From: Hemileia vastatrix
Lineage: Eukaryota > Basidiomycota > Pucciniomycetes > Pucciniales > Zaghouaniaceae
Assembly (NCBI GenBank): GCA_030280995.1
Contig: JASXTE010000014.1
Location: forward strand, 28,118,150 to 28,182,149
DNA: 64,000 nt
Reading direction: 5' to 3'
Positions within the stretch are counted from its first letter, which is position 1; each line of letters starts with the position of its first letter. The notes beneath the pieces are model-generated. The model worked only from the letters and a program-made list of their open reading frames with translations, did no database searches and had not been told where the DNA came from. Shown piece after piece: positions 45,429 to 55,508 of this stretch. The position numbers and the translations under genes are program-made.

Positions 45429-46820
45429 GCTCCTGCAAAAGATTAGAAACATAAAAATAATATAAAACAAATAATAAAAAATAATTTCAGAAATTTTTTT
45501 TTTTCTTTTTTTACAATCTACTGATATACTAAAATAAAAAATTAATAATTAAAATGAAATGAAATAAAATAAATGAAATAGAATAAAATATAAAAAATAA
45601 TTAAAATGGTATCCCCCAGCCAATTGATGAGCTGATCCCCTGATACCTTACCCACATCCAAGTGCACCTTGATGTGGATACACAATTAATTCTTTTAAAT
45701 GATTAACAAAAAAACAAAATTCAAAAATATTTAGAAATTCAGAAGATAATAAAATAATGAAACACAAAAACACATGAAATAAATAATAAATAAAAATAAA
45801 ATAGCATTGCCCGGCCAATTGATGAGCCTTTCCCCACCAATGCTTTCCCACATCCAGGTGACCCTGATGTGGTAACACCCTATATTTTTGATTTTATAAT
45901 TTTAAACAACCCCCATAAAAAAATTAAAAGAAAAAAGAGAAAAAAGAAAATAATCTAAAATTGCTATCTAGCAAAAACATAACTGCAAAAATCAAAGAAA
46001 GTCCAGCTCCATAGATGGTCCAATAAGGGAAAGTCCGGTCCATAGAAATGATCACTGGGTGGGCTCCCTCCAATAAGTAAAAATGACGGGAGACCACCAG
46101 TGATCCACCACCAATCTGAAAGAACCAAAGATAAAGAAGCCAGTCCCAAACCAGTTTAAAGTCATAGCGGACTTGAAACCTGAATAATAAACAACAGAAC
46201 TAGAATTCAACTAGGAAAAACAAAGACTTGAAACAGAAATTCTGGGGTAACTGTTCTACAGAGCAGCCAGCTCATCAGTTACCCCCACACTTGCCAAAAT
46301 AAAATCTAGAAGCCCCCCCTGGGTACCTTCTAACAAAAACACAACATTCAACACAAAAAAAACCCAAACCAATAAGAGTGAAGAGTCCAGAACTTGAAAA
46401 CCAAAGGAAATTCCAGTTTAAAGTCATAGAGGACTAAAACCTGTGAAAATAAACCAATACTAGGGTTCAACCAAATTAAGAGAAAGAGTAGGAAACAGAC
46501 AATCTGGGGTAACTGTTGATAGAGCAGCCAGCCCATCAGTCACCCCTACACTTGCCAAGATCAAATCTAGAAGCCCCTCCCATGGGTACCTTCTAACAAA
46601 AGGTTTCCACACAAAAGTTGCTCTGAAACACCACAAAAATTCCAAAACAAAAAAATGGTCCGTAGTTTATCCTCATTGCGGAGTCAATATTCTTCATTTC
46701 TAGTGCCTCTGGGATAAAACCTCTTCACTTGGTCTGCAGCCACCCTCTTTTTCAAGACTGCACCATCCAACTCTTCCAAAACATAAGAACCTCCAGACGC
46801 CTGAGATCTGACTCGGTAAG
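45429..46820. promoter_or_regulatory. Convergent 3' region of Gyp-2 with stem-loop blocks
   Basis: Between the ends of copy B (plus) and pol (minus). On the plus strand two blocks (about 45606-45680 and 45803-45878) share CCAATTGATGAGC and a CCACATCCA...TGATGTGG palindrome. Their outer stems differ but stay paired (GGTATC/GATACC versus AGCATTG/CAATGCT). A third inverted repeat spans 46050-46108 (GATCACTGG / CCAGTGATC). Two further blocks (46239-46334 and 46502-46598) carry GGGGTAACTG facing CAGTTACCCC or CAGTCACCCC. The ~21-bp motif recurs near 46153, 46415 and 46669. All are in the 3' regions of the two converging transcripts. Confidence 0.7.
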
Positions 46821-46827
46821 GTTAATT

Positions 46828-48174
46828 CTATCTGTCAGCAAACATTTTGCCCCACTGACTCTCTAAACTTCTATTATACACCAAAACCAGACAACCAGGT
46901 TTCAAGGGATTCCTGAGTCTATGAGCTAACTTCTTGTCCCAGTATCTGACTGATTGATTCCTAATCTTCATCATTCTAGAGTATGCCTTCTCTTGACATT
47001 CCTCTCTACATTCCAACTGTTGCATCCTGGTACAGAGCAAATCTTCTGTTGAGTGCATGTCATCCCAATCAATTCCAAGATAAGAGACAGCTTCCAAGTC
47101 CACTGGTAGAATGGCTTTTTGACCAAACATTAGCTCATAAGGAAAATAGCCAGTTGTCCTCTTCACAGTGACCCTATCAGCAAATAAAACCAAGGGTAAA
47201 TAATGCCTCCACTTTTCGGCACTATCTCCACACATCTTCACCAAAGCATTCTTGATAACTTGATGGCCTCTTTCAACCATGCCTTCAGCTTCAGGATAAT
47301 ACGGTGTAGCCACTCTAACCCTAGAACCAACACTAGCCACAGCTTCTTTAAATTCGGCACCAAACTCTGGCCCACCATCAACAGTCACCAACTTCATCAA
47401 CCCATACCTATAAATCCACTCCTTCTTCAAAAACTCTGCCACATTCTTGGAAATCAAATTAACCAGAGGCACTGCCTCAACCCAACCAGACAAATCATCC
47501 CTAGCAACAATCAAGTATTTATACCTGCCCTCTTTAATATGGACAGCATCCAGACTGACCCTTCCAAAAACAGTTGATTCACCAGTAGCACGGCCCACCT
47601 CTTTAGGTTTCAAGTGACTTCTTCTTTGACATTCTTCACAAGATTGAACCCAACCCTGCACAGACAACTTCATACCCGGCCACCAAAATCTGTCTGCTAC
47701 TCTTCTATAAGTCTCCCCAAAGCCTCTATGACCATGGTCTTCATGCAAAGACTTCAAAACCAATTCTTGACCCTTCTTCTGAGTCACCACCACTTGAGGA
47801 TTAGGATGTCTCCTCCTCATCAACCGTCTTCCTGACACATAAAATCCAGGACTCTTCTTCTTGATTGCCAACCAACTATCATCATCACAACTATCTGGCC
47901 TCTCCAAGGTCAACAGATATTCCACCAAAAAAATAAAACCCAGACTGACCCAAGGTCTCATCTTCAAAATCCAACAACACCACATCCAAGGGTACAATTC
48001 TGTCATCAAAATCACCAGTATGAACATGAGCCAATTGAGCAGCCCAACCAGGACACCAATCCTTAAATTTTGGCACGTCCTTCTCTTTCCACTGAACCTT
48101 GTGAGAATCCAGTTCACTAAAAAAAACACCCTTTTCCAATTTTGAGCTGTCCCAAACAAAAACTTCATCTTCAT
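46828..48174 (-). CDS. Gyp-2 pol, integrase part
   Basis: 448-codon frame, overlapping the upstream pol frame by about 280 bp. The true join is probably a shift in a T-rich run near 47940 (GFYFFGG in one frame, GFIFLVEYLL in the other). It contains the HHCC finger (HEDHGHRGFGETYRRVADRF, WWPGM, CEECQRR) and a core with DAVHIKEGRYKYLIVARDDL, VDGGPEFGAEF and EAEGMVERGHQV. The distribution of acids fits D, D, E. It ends in a GPY/F-like region (FADRVTVKRTTGYFPYELMF). Confidence 0.88.
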   Translation of the reverse strand: MKMKFLFGTAQNWKRVFFLVNWILTRFSGKRRTCQNLRIGVLVGLLNWLMFILVILMTELYPWMWCCWILKMRPWVSLGFIFLVEYLLTLERPDSCDDDSWLAIKKKSPGFYVSGRRLMRRRHPNPQVVVTQKKGQELVLKSLHEDHGHRGFGETYRRVADRFWWPGMKLSVQGWVQSCEECQRRSHLKPKEVGRATGESTVFGRVSLDAVHIKEGRYKYLIVARDDLSGWVEAVPLVNLISKNVAEFLKKEWIYRYGLMKLVTVDGGPEFGAEFKEAVASVGSRVRVATPYYPEAEGMVERGHQVIKNALVKMCGDSAEKWRHYLPLVLFADRVTVKRTTGYFPYELMFGQKAILPVDLEAVSYLGIDWDDMHSTEDLLCTRMQQLECREECQEKAYSRMMKIRNQSVRYWDKKLAHRLRNPLKPGCLVLVYNRSLESQWGKMFADR

Positions 48175-50551
48175 CTACAAAAATATCCTGATCACCAGAA
48201 TCAAGATCAGATCCAGCCAGTTTAGCCTCTTGGGGGAGATCAGAACAATCATCCAGTTTAGCCTCATGGGGGAGGAAAGAAAAATCCTCAGCACCCTTTG
48301 TGCTGGCCCTAATCACTGGAACATCCTCGTCAAACTCTTCAGAATCAGAATCCTCATCTGTAGGTGGCCTCCTTGATAACCCATCAGGCATAGTAAAAGT
48401 TTTACCTGGTTTGTGTACCAGGCCAAAAGAAAAATGTTGAATAAATGCCACCCACCTAGTCATTGGAGCATTTGGAAGACTAGGTGTATTAATCATCTGA
48501 ACCAAAGATTTTGCATCCACCTGCAGCTCAAAATTCTGCCCCCACAAAACCGTCTGTATCTTCTTTAAAATTTTAGCTACGCCACACAATTCCAACTTAG
48601 GTTGAGAATACCTAGATTCCACCTCATTAAACACCACAGACTCATACCTTACTGGCCTGACCCTCCCAGTCTTATCCTCCTGAGACAAAACAGCACCAGC
48701 AGCAATATAGCTTGAGTCCACTGCCAGATAAATCTTTCCAGCACCAACACCATAATCCAACTTGTGAAGAATTATATCTTCACCAACAACCTTTTTCAGC
48801 TTCTGAAAAGCCTCTTCACACTCCTCAGTCCATTCCCAATCTGCATCTTTTCTGGTCAACCTCCTTAAAGGTGAAGCCAACAAAGAAAAATCCTTAATGA
48901 AAATCCTGACATATACACATACACCCAAAAATCCTCTGACTAAAGTAGTATTTTTAGGCCTTGGCCATGACTGAATTTTATTAATCTTCTTCTTCGCCAT
49001 AATCCTTCCCTCTTTACATACCACATGACCCAGAATTTCCAAAGCAGGAACACAACAACAGAATTTTGACCCTGAAATGGTCAAACCAGCCTCTTCAATC
49101 CTAAATAACACTCTCTCCAGAGTTATTGCATATTCCCACACAAACCTCCTTATTCCAGGGTTCTCCAATAACACCTCATTATCATAATCAGTGGATGGTC
49201 CTTTAATTCCACCATCATCAATAAAAATACCAGCATGAGTAGGAACCTCATCCTGCAAAATCCAAGCCATCTGTGCTTGATAAACTGCCACTGAATTAGT
49301 TGCTCCTTGAGGCAACCTAGTGAGTTGAAATCTTCCCAAAGGAGTCTCAAAAGTTGTGAGAGGCCTTGAATCCGTATGGAGCTCTCTCTCATCATAACCA
49401 CCCATAATATCACCCAAACCATAACAGACCCTTCCAGCAAAAGCTTCAACAAAATCCTCTGCACTTGGCGGCATACCAGCATCCTTGATAGTGACTCTAT
49501 TCAAGGCTCTAAGATCATGAACCACCCTCAACTTTCCATTCTGCTTCTTTACACAGAACACCAGACTTGAGTAACTGGATGTTGACTTTTCATATAACCC
49601 AGTCCTGACTCTTTCCCTAACAATTTCTACAAAATCCTCTCGAATAGTGGCTGGAATAGGAATAGGTTTGATTTGCCAAGGTTCATGACAAACAACAGGA
49701 ATCAAGTAAGGTTCCCCATAAGAGTGCTTCAATACACCCCTTTCCTCCTCAAAAAATGCCACCTCTTTTTCCCTTAGCACAATAACGTGCAACAAGAACT
49801 TATTTTCTTCCTCAGACAACCACCCATCAGGACCAAAATTAACAACTTTCAATCTTTCCATGGTCACCCTAGCCGTCTCCACAAATTCTGGAGGATTCTT
49901 CACCAAAGGAGTACAGTACGGATCTCTTGACAAAGGAGGTCTCTTCAAAGGTGGATTCAAACCCACAGGCATAGGCTCATTGACAGGCCTAATCTTCTGC
50001 GCTACCTTCTTATACTTTGCCGCTCCACCTTCAACTTGAGGGATCTTCAGGAAATCTTCACTACCAGACCTGGAACAAAAACCAAGGGTTTCCCCATTGC
50101 TCACATGCGTGGCCAAGGTAATGTTTTTGAAAGGTGTAGAAGAAACCCTAGTGGTGCACAATTGGGAGGACTTACTTTTACACCCCAATCTCACCACTCC
50201 AAAACTTTTCCGCAATTCCACATCTTCATCCTCACTTCCATCTTCCAAATCTTCAAATCTTGATTCATCTTCTGAATCACATCTTCTTAAATTGTGCAGT
50301 TTATCCTCATGCTGGAGGTCCAAAAATAGATCTTGATGATCTTCTCTCTTCAAAATTTTCTGCAGTTTAACCTCATGCTGGAGGCCCAAAAGTAGATCTT
50401 GACAATCTTCACAAAAATATTTTGCATCTTCTTTCTTCATTATCTTCAGATTTTTTTCTTGATTTTCTTGAATTATCTTGAAATTTTTATCTTCTTTTCT
50501 TGAGTTTTCTTCTGTCCTACAAAAATAACCAGGGGTTTCCCCAATGATCAC
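47891..50551 (-). CDS. Gyp-2 pol, reverse transcriptase and RNase H part
   Basis: 886-codon frame. RT has VKKQNGKLRVVHDLRALN, GLGDIMGGYDER, RLPQGATNSVAVYQ and FIDDGGIKG (the YxDD box with Phe). The connection domain has RGFLGVCVYVRIFIKDF. RNase H has KIYLAVDSSYIAAGAVLSQE, ESRYSQPKLELCGV and FELQVDAKSL. The N-terminal 250 residues are acidic and include repeated LQHE(V/D)KL peptides. An LPQEAKL/LPHEAKL pair recurs near the end. These peptides are translations of the same ~21-bp motif seen in noncoding parts of the element. Confidence 0.9.
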   Translation of the reverse strand: MIIGETPGYFCRTEENSRKEDKNFKIIQENQEKNLKIMKKEDAKYFCEDCQDLLLGLQHEVKLQKILKREDHQDLFLDLQHEDKLHNLRRCDSEDESRFEDLEDGSEDEDVELRKSFGVVRLGCKSKSSQLCTTRVSSTPFKNITLATHVSNGETLGFCSRSGSEDFLKIPQVEGGAAKYKKVAQKIRPVNEPMPVGLNPPLKRPPLSRDPYCTPLVKNPPEFVETARVTMERLKVVNFGPDGWLSEEENKFLLHVIVLREKEVAFFEEERGVLKHSYGEPYLIPVVCHEPWQIKPIPIPATIREDFVEIVRERVRTGLYEKSTSSYSSLVFCVKKQNGKLRVVHDLRALNRVTIKDAGMPPSAEDFVEAFAGRVCYGLGDIMGGYDERELHTDSRPLTTFETPLGRFQLTRLPQGATNSVAVYQAQMAWILQDEVPTHAGIFIDDGGIKGPSTDYDNEVLLENPGIRRFVWEYAITLERVLFRIEEAGLTISGSKFCCCVPALEILGHVVCKEGRIMAKKKINKIQSWPRPKNTTLVRGFLGVCVYVRIFIKDFSLLASPLRRLTRKDADWEWTEECEEAFQKLKKVVGEDIILHKLDYGVGAGKIYLAVDSSYIAAGAVLSQEDKTGRVRPVRYESVVFNEVESRYSQPKLELCGVAKILKKIQTVLWGQNFELQVDAKSLVQMINTPSLPNAPMTRWVAFIQHFSFGLVHKPGKTFTMPDGLSRRPPTDEDSDSEEFDEDVPVIRASTKGAEDFSFLPHEAKLDDCSDLPQEAKLAGSDLDSGDQDIFVDEDEVFVWDSSKLEKGVFFSELDSHKVQWKEKDVPKFKDWCPGWAAQLAHVHTGDFDDRIVPLDVVLLDFEDETLGQSGFYFFGGISVDLGEAR

Positions 50552-50660
50552 AGGTGTGGCCCAGGTAATATTTTGAAAGGTGTAGAAGAAACCCTAGCAG
50601 TGCACAATTGGGAGGACTTACTTTTAGGCCCCAATCTCACCGCCCCAAAACTTTTCCGCA
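50080..50660 (-). repeat. ~130-bp direct repeat at the gag-pol junction of Gyp-2
   Basis: 50080-50213 and 50529-50660 share GGGTTTCCCCA, GAAAGGTGTAGAAGAAACCC, TGCACAATTGGGAGGACTTA and CCAAAACTTTTCCGCA. On the minus strand each contains AAAAGTAAGTCC, a good donor-like site. The first copy lies inside pol, the second in the gap between gag and pol. Confidence 0.8.
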
Positions 50661-50900
50661 TATCTTTCAATAAAGATATAAAACCAATCTTCTTCTTTAA
50701 ACTTGAATTAAAAATAATTAAGAATCTTGAGAGAGAAAAGAGACTTGATAAAAAACTTGATGAATACTTGCAGAGAAGAAAAACATTAAAAAGAGAAAGT
50801 TGAAAATCCACTTGGTATATCTCCAAGGGAGCTGACCTACTACAACCTGGGATTTCCTCATCTCGGGGAGAGGTTGTAGCACTAGGGTGATCAGCCCTCA

Positions 50901-53282
50901 TTACTCTAAAAAAGACAGACTCTCAATAGAGCCTGAGCCGCACTCCAAAAAACCAGAGGCAGCACCCACTTCCTTCCTTCTCCTGCAGCAGTCCATGCAC
51001 TGGCACATTGAAGATAAACCAGGCCTAGTCTCCCAACCATCCTCTCCAGGGGATGACAACCTCATGTGAAGCCTCCTTTCGTCTTCACCGGTCAACTCCA
51101 AACTGATTCCCAAATCAAATTGATAACCAATTCTTGCCTGAAAATCCATCAAGAATGGCCCACCCAAAACTGCTTTTACATTACCTTTAGCAATGTAAAA
51201 ATGAACCTTCCCTGAGGCTCCTCCGACATCTAACTTCACAAACTCTGAAGTTCCAACCAATTCAGTGACATGGCCACTGATCCCTCTCAAATTCCCACCA
51301 ATACCAGTTTTGATGGGGAGGCCCATATGAGTTGCCTCAAACAAAGAAATCAGGTTTATCTGAGAACCTGAATTCACCAATGCCCTTTCCTCCCTGCCAT
51401 ATAGAGTGACATTGACATATCCCAGAGGAGCAGAAAAATGAGTTTCCAACCCCTCAACAAACTTTTCAGCAGAATCACAAATGTATTCTACCTCACCAGA
51501 AGAAACCCTTCTCCTGGTCAACAACTTCTTCTGCCTATAAGCCAACCCTGGACTGATAGCATACAATTCCCCATAAGATAGGGAAACCTGACCCTGGTTC
51601 ATCCTTTCAAGGACAGAGTCCATAACATTAACTTGACCAGACACTACTGGCCTCTCAAAGTGAGCTATTTGCTTCACCACCTTGGTCCTAGAAGATTCTT
51701 GAGGACCAGCACCACCAACAGATTTACCATTAACAGGAACCAAACCAGATCCCTCACCAGAACCTCTGACTCCAACAGGCTTTGGCAATGAAGCCAAAGG
51801 GACATCCTCCTCGGAGTCAGAATCCACCTCCATTGGCATTGGCTCACCATTCAGGTCCAATGCACCAAAACTAGGGGGGCCCATGTCAGCCATACCCTTC
51901 TGCATCTTGTACAGCTCCTCTTTGCTGTACCTCTTCCTAGCTGCACTCAGCTTAGGATCACCCTTTGAAGCATTTGACTTTGGTTGGGCCTGAGAACTGC
52001 TCTTAGGCCTACCAACCTTCCCTGCTTCCACATCATAAACACCAGCCAAGTATTCTCCACTTGACTGTCCACCACAAGAATACAACTCCAAACCACCAAA
52101 GGAAGTAGAAAAAGAGACCTTATTGACCTCCTTCCCCTTTCCCTTGACATCCTCATCTACCTTAACAGAAGACTTCCCCTGATCAGGAATCTCCTCAAAC
52201 CTTGGCCTCCTTTGTTTGAGACCACCCCTTCTCCTGACCAAATCAACAGGAGCCTGCCCCTCACTGGGCTTCACAAAAGAACCTTCAAGGAACTTAAAAA
52301 CCCTGCCATCAAACTCCACTTTTCCTTCAGACAAATCTCTGTTCAGTGCCCAACAATCATTGGACCTGTGCCCCCTCCTACTGCAATAAGAGCAAACCCA
52401 AGGATCACTCCTACCAGCCCTCCTTTCAAAATCTCTTGGCTGAGAAGGTGCCTTATTAACCTTCTTGGCCTCCTGGACAATAATGTGCAGCTGTTTTGTC
52501 AGATCAGTCACCTGCTCCACCATTGGGTCCCTCTCCTGTTTGGGAACCTGCACCAAATTTTTCTCCTCCTTCTTCTCCCTAACTTCCTCTTCAGCCAAAG
52601 CCTCACTGACTTTGCTGACATACTTGGCACACCCCTCATGATAGGTATCCACAGCCAATAACTTCAAATGGGCCTCAACAGCCTCCTTCACCTTATCCAA
52701 GGCAGGCAACTTCTGATCCCCATCAGAAAGAGTCTTCATCAATTCCTTTCTTGACAACTCCTTCAACACATCCATCCTGACATCTCTAGCCAGGGCAGAC
52801 CAAAAAACATCCTTGGCAGCATTTTCATTTGCCAGCTCCTCCACTTCCACCAAATATTCCACCACAGGATCAAACTGTAGCAGAAACTTTCTGTCACTAT
52901 GTAAGTTACCAACACCACCATAAGATTGCCATTCACTGACAACCTTGTTCAGATCCACCATAGTGAACCTGACACCCCATCTATCCACCATTTCCCTACA
53001 CAACAGTTTCCAATCCCTCTTCTTGTAGCTAGACATGGCCACAATCTCCTTCTCCACTGACCTATCACCAATGAAGAAGATAATCTGCTTCAACATGTCC
53101 AGGTAGGAAGCACCATCCACTCCAGCAGCAGTTTCATAATTCTCTAGAAACCACTTGACATCCTCCCCATTAAACTTGGTACCATCCCAAGTTTTAATCC
53201 TCACACACTCCCTAACCATCACAGAAGGAGGACCATCCCCCCCACTGAAAGTCACCACAGGAATAGAGGAACCAGAAGCCAT
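50901..53282 (-). CDS. Gyp-2 Gag with protease-like domain
   Basis: 793 codons from ATG 53282 (MASGSSIPVV). The Gag core is at the N-terminus (WDGTKFNGEDVKWFLENYET, KEIVAMSSYKKRDWKLLC). A coiled-coil-prone charged region follows (KEELAEEEVREKKEEKN-like), then the zinc knuckle CSYCSRRGHRSNDC near residue 300. The C-terminal quarter has YVNVTLYGREERALVNSGSQ and INLISLFEATHMGLP, a retropepsin-like fold in which the catalytic DSG reads NSG. Pol follows after a gap of about 350 bp in another frame. Confidence 0.9.
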   Translation of the reverse strand: MASGSSIPVVTFSGGDGPPSVMVRECVRIKTWDGTKFNGEDVKWFLENYETAAGVDGASYLDMLKQIIFFIGDRSVEKEIVAMSSYKKRDWKLLCREMVDRWGVRFTMVDLNKVVSEWQSYGGVGNLHSDRKFLLQFDPVVEYLVEVEELANENAAKDVFWSALARDVRMDVLKELSRKELMKTLSDGDQKLPALDKVKEAVEAHLKLLAVDTYHEGCAKYVSKVSEALAEEEVREKKEEKNLVQVPKQERDPMVEQVTDLTKQLHIIVQEAKKVNKAPSQPRDFERRAGRSDPWVCSYCSRRGHRSNDCWALNRDLSEGKVEFDGRVFKFLEGSFVKPSEGQAPVDLVRRRGGLKQRRPRFEEIPDQGKSSVKVDEDVKGKGKEVNKVSFSTSFGGLELYSCGGQSSGEYLAGVYDVEAGKVGRPKSSSQAQPKSNASKGDPKLSAARKRYSKEELYKMQKGMADMGPPSFGALDLNGEPMPMEVDSDSEEDVPLASLPKPVGVRGSGEGSGLVPVNGKSVGGAGPQESSRTKVVKQIAHFERPVVSGQVNVMDSVLERMNQGQVSLSYGELYAISPGLAYRQKKLLTRRRVSSGEVEYICDSAEKFVEGLETHFSAPLGYVNVTLYGREERALVNSGSQINLISLFEATHMGLPIKTGIGGNLRGISGHVTELVGTSEFVKLDVGGASGKVHFYIAKGNVKAVLGGPFLMDFQARIGYQFDLGISLELTGEDERRLHMRLSSPGEDGWETRPGLSSMCQCMDCCRRRKEVGAASGFLECGSGSIESLSFLE

Positions 53283-53353
53283 TCCTCCAGTCCAAAACAC
53301 CAAAAAGAGCCAACCAAAGAAAACAGAGATTCCAAAGAACTAGCAAGTTCTAA

Positions 53354-53370
53354 CCCCACGTTGGGCGCCA
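53354..53370 (-). other. Primer-binding-site candidate of Gyp-2
   Basis: TGGCGCCCAACGTGGGG on the minus strand, beginning 4 bp inside the 5' LTR. Starting with TGG is required to pair with a tRNA 3' CCA. The tRNA is not identified. Confidence 0.7.
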
Positions 53371-53374
53371 GAAA

Positions 53375-54454
53375 TGTAGACAATCCTATAGTACTAGATA
53401 TAGGCCTTGACCAAGGGAGTTGGAGAAAAACCAGAGAGAAAATCCCCTGTCCCTTTAGAAAAATAGAGTGAGATTTACTTGCTAAAGTAAGTTGGTTCCT
53501 GTTTTTCTAAAGCTCCTGTTTAACACACTTGACTGCTTGATGAGCCAAGAAAGTAGTCCCCAGATAGACTACCAGACCAAAGAACTGAAAAGTCCACACC
53601 AGAGACAGCAAAGATACTTGATGTAGGCTGCAAATCCACACCAGAGACAGCAATAATACTTGCTATAGCTTGCAAGACTATAACAGAGAAAACAGTTGCC
53701 AAAGTTAAGTTAAATGAAGAACTCACTTGCAACAAACACAGCCAATTGTGGCCAGAAAACAGTGAAAACTGAGTGAGGAACAATGAGATCACCTCCGGAT
53801 GGTTGTATGATGATTAAGGTTGCCCCAAACTGTCTTATTCACTATGTACACACAGACCACTAACTAAGAGCCCATGCGCACCCACCAATCTGGCGCCTGT
53901 ACCTGCCAAATTGCATAAAAAACCCTCCTGGAGCGCTCCCCAACCTCCTAAAACAGAGGCGGGCGGGCCGCCCGACATCGGAGATGCCACCTGAAGCGGC
54001 CCGGCCTCCCTGAAGCCAGAAAACCAATAAAAACCACTAATCTACTTAGAAAAATTAGCTACAACTACTAAAACCTTTAAAACACGGAATTTCACTATAA
54101 CAACATTGTGACATGAAATATAGAGAAAAATTAGCTCTATCAAATGGTACTAAGCACTTAACCCTAAGGCTTAAGGTTAGCCCTTAAAACACAAACAAAA
54201 TTAAACAGCAATCTTTTATAAATGAAAAATGAGGAAATGACCCCTTAAAACTCAGAATATGAAAAATGTCTTCAAGACATAAAATATAGAGAAAAACCAG
54301 GGCTATCCAATGATAGTACCCACATACCCGCAGACCCAATATCCACGGAATAAAACCAGAAAAATACCAAATTCCTTAACAGATGTCAATTAAGACATGC
54401 ACAAACAGCGCCAAATCACACAACAAAGGCCCCTGCCAATGTTGGAAGACCACA
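53375..54454 (-). repeat. 5' LTR of Gyp-2 (family C)
   Basis: 1,080 bp, paired with 41365-42447. Differences include a 3-4 bp indel near 54190 and isolated substitutions. Confidence 0.93.
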
Positions 54455-54675
54455 CCGTGGGAATTGTTATATTATATCTAGTCAGTTTTATAACTGAAAA
54501 ATTGATTAAATTATAGTACTGTATAAACAGTACCTGATCTATAGCATATAATAAAAGCTATAGATAAATGGGATTTATTAATATCTTACTATATTGTACT
54601 CACTTAACTAGTAATCAGACCTCAGTGCTGCTGATAAGATTGATTAAACTCTCTTTCAGTGACTAAGGCATGACA

Positions 54676-55508
54676 GTTGGGGGTCTTTCCTTAAGTACCA
54701 TGGTACTTTCACTCAAAAAAAAGGATAGAAGTAAAAAAAATTATTAAATAAAAGTTAAAAAAAAACTAATAAAAATTGATAGTTATGTGATACAAAGTAT
54801 AAAATACAAAAAGTATCTAATAAAAATGTTAAAGTAAGGAAACTAAAAAAAAGATAAATAATAAAAAATATAGAACAAAATTATACAAAGAAGCAAACAA
54901 TCAATAACAAAATAAAAAACAAGACCAAAAGAAAAGGAAAGACAGTACAAACAATAAAAGAAAAGATTGTGCGCAGAAAACAGAAGAAGAAGTAAGAAAA
55001 TAAATTAAATAAAAATAAAAAAATTAAGGGAAGTCAAAATGGAAAGAAGATCATGTAGAATAAGAAACTTACCACCAGATAACAAAGAAGAATACACTTC
55101 TACATCCAGATAGCAATTTACAAGAAAGCAGAACCAAGACCAACAAGGATTGATTATCAATCATCAAAGTAATCTAGTGAGTTCCTTGATAACACTAACA
55201 AAAAATAGAGACTTACCTGAACAAAAATTAAGGAGATTCACAAGAATATATTAGAAATAATCAATTGTGTTTGTCAAAATATGAAAATTCTAATACAAAG
55301 AGAGACTCATGAAATAGTAAACAGAAGATAACAACAGAGATTTAACCAATGAAGGAAATTATAGAATATTTGGAAGACAATATCAAAAAGTCAAGATATA
55401 TCACTATCACCTTGATATGAAAGTAGACCATATAGAGGATCAATGTATAATGATGAGAGAATCTATAAAACTCCACAATGACCTACTCCAAAAATACAAG
55501 AAAGATTC
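54676..55508 (+). other. Leader of Gyp-3
   Basis: A-rich sequence between the 5' LTR and gag. I recognise no primer-binding site and no gene. Confidence 0.5.

Larger units (their letters stand above)
41365..54454 (-). mobile_element. Gyp-2: young Ty3/Gypsy element with two antisense accessory genes
   Basis: About 13.1 kb on the minus strand, LTRs 53375-54454 (5') and 41365-42447 (3') differing at roughly 15 positions in 1,080. A primer-binding-site-like TGGCGCCCAACGTGGGG lies three bases inside the 5' LTR, and a purine tract GGAGGGAGGA abuts the 3' LTR. Gag and most of pol are open. Between pol and the 3' LTR lie two tandem antisense genes. The target was the Gyp-3 5' LTR (left flank CTGT, right flank CCGT). 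Confidence 0.93.

Noticed and set aside
46239..46334. CTGATGAGC in the pol-strand stem-loop suggested a hammerhead ribozyme.
   Set aside because: The second core element (GAAA) and the matching three-stem layout are missing, and other copies read CTGATGGGC or TTGATGGGC. A structured RNA is still likely, but not a hammerhead.
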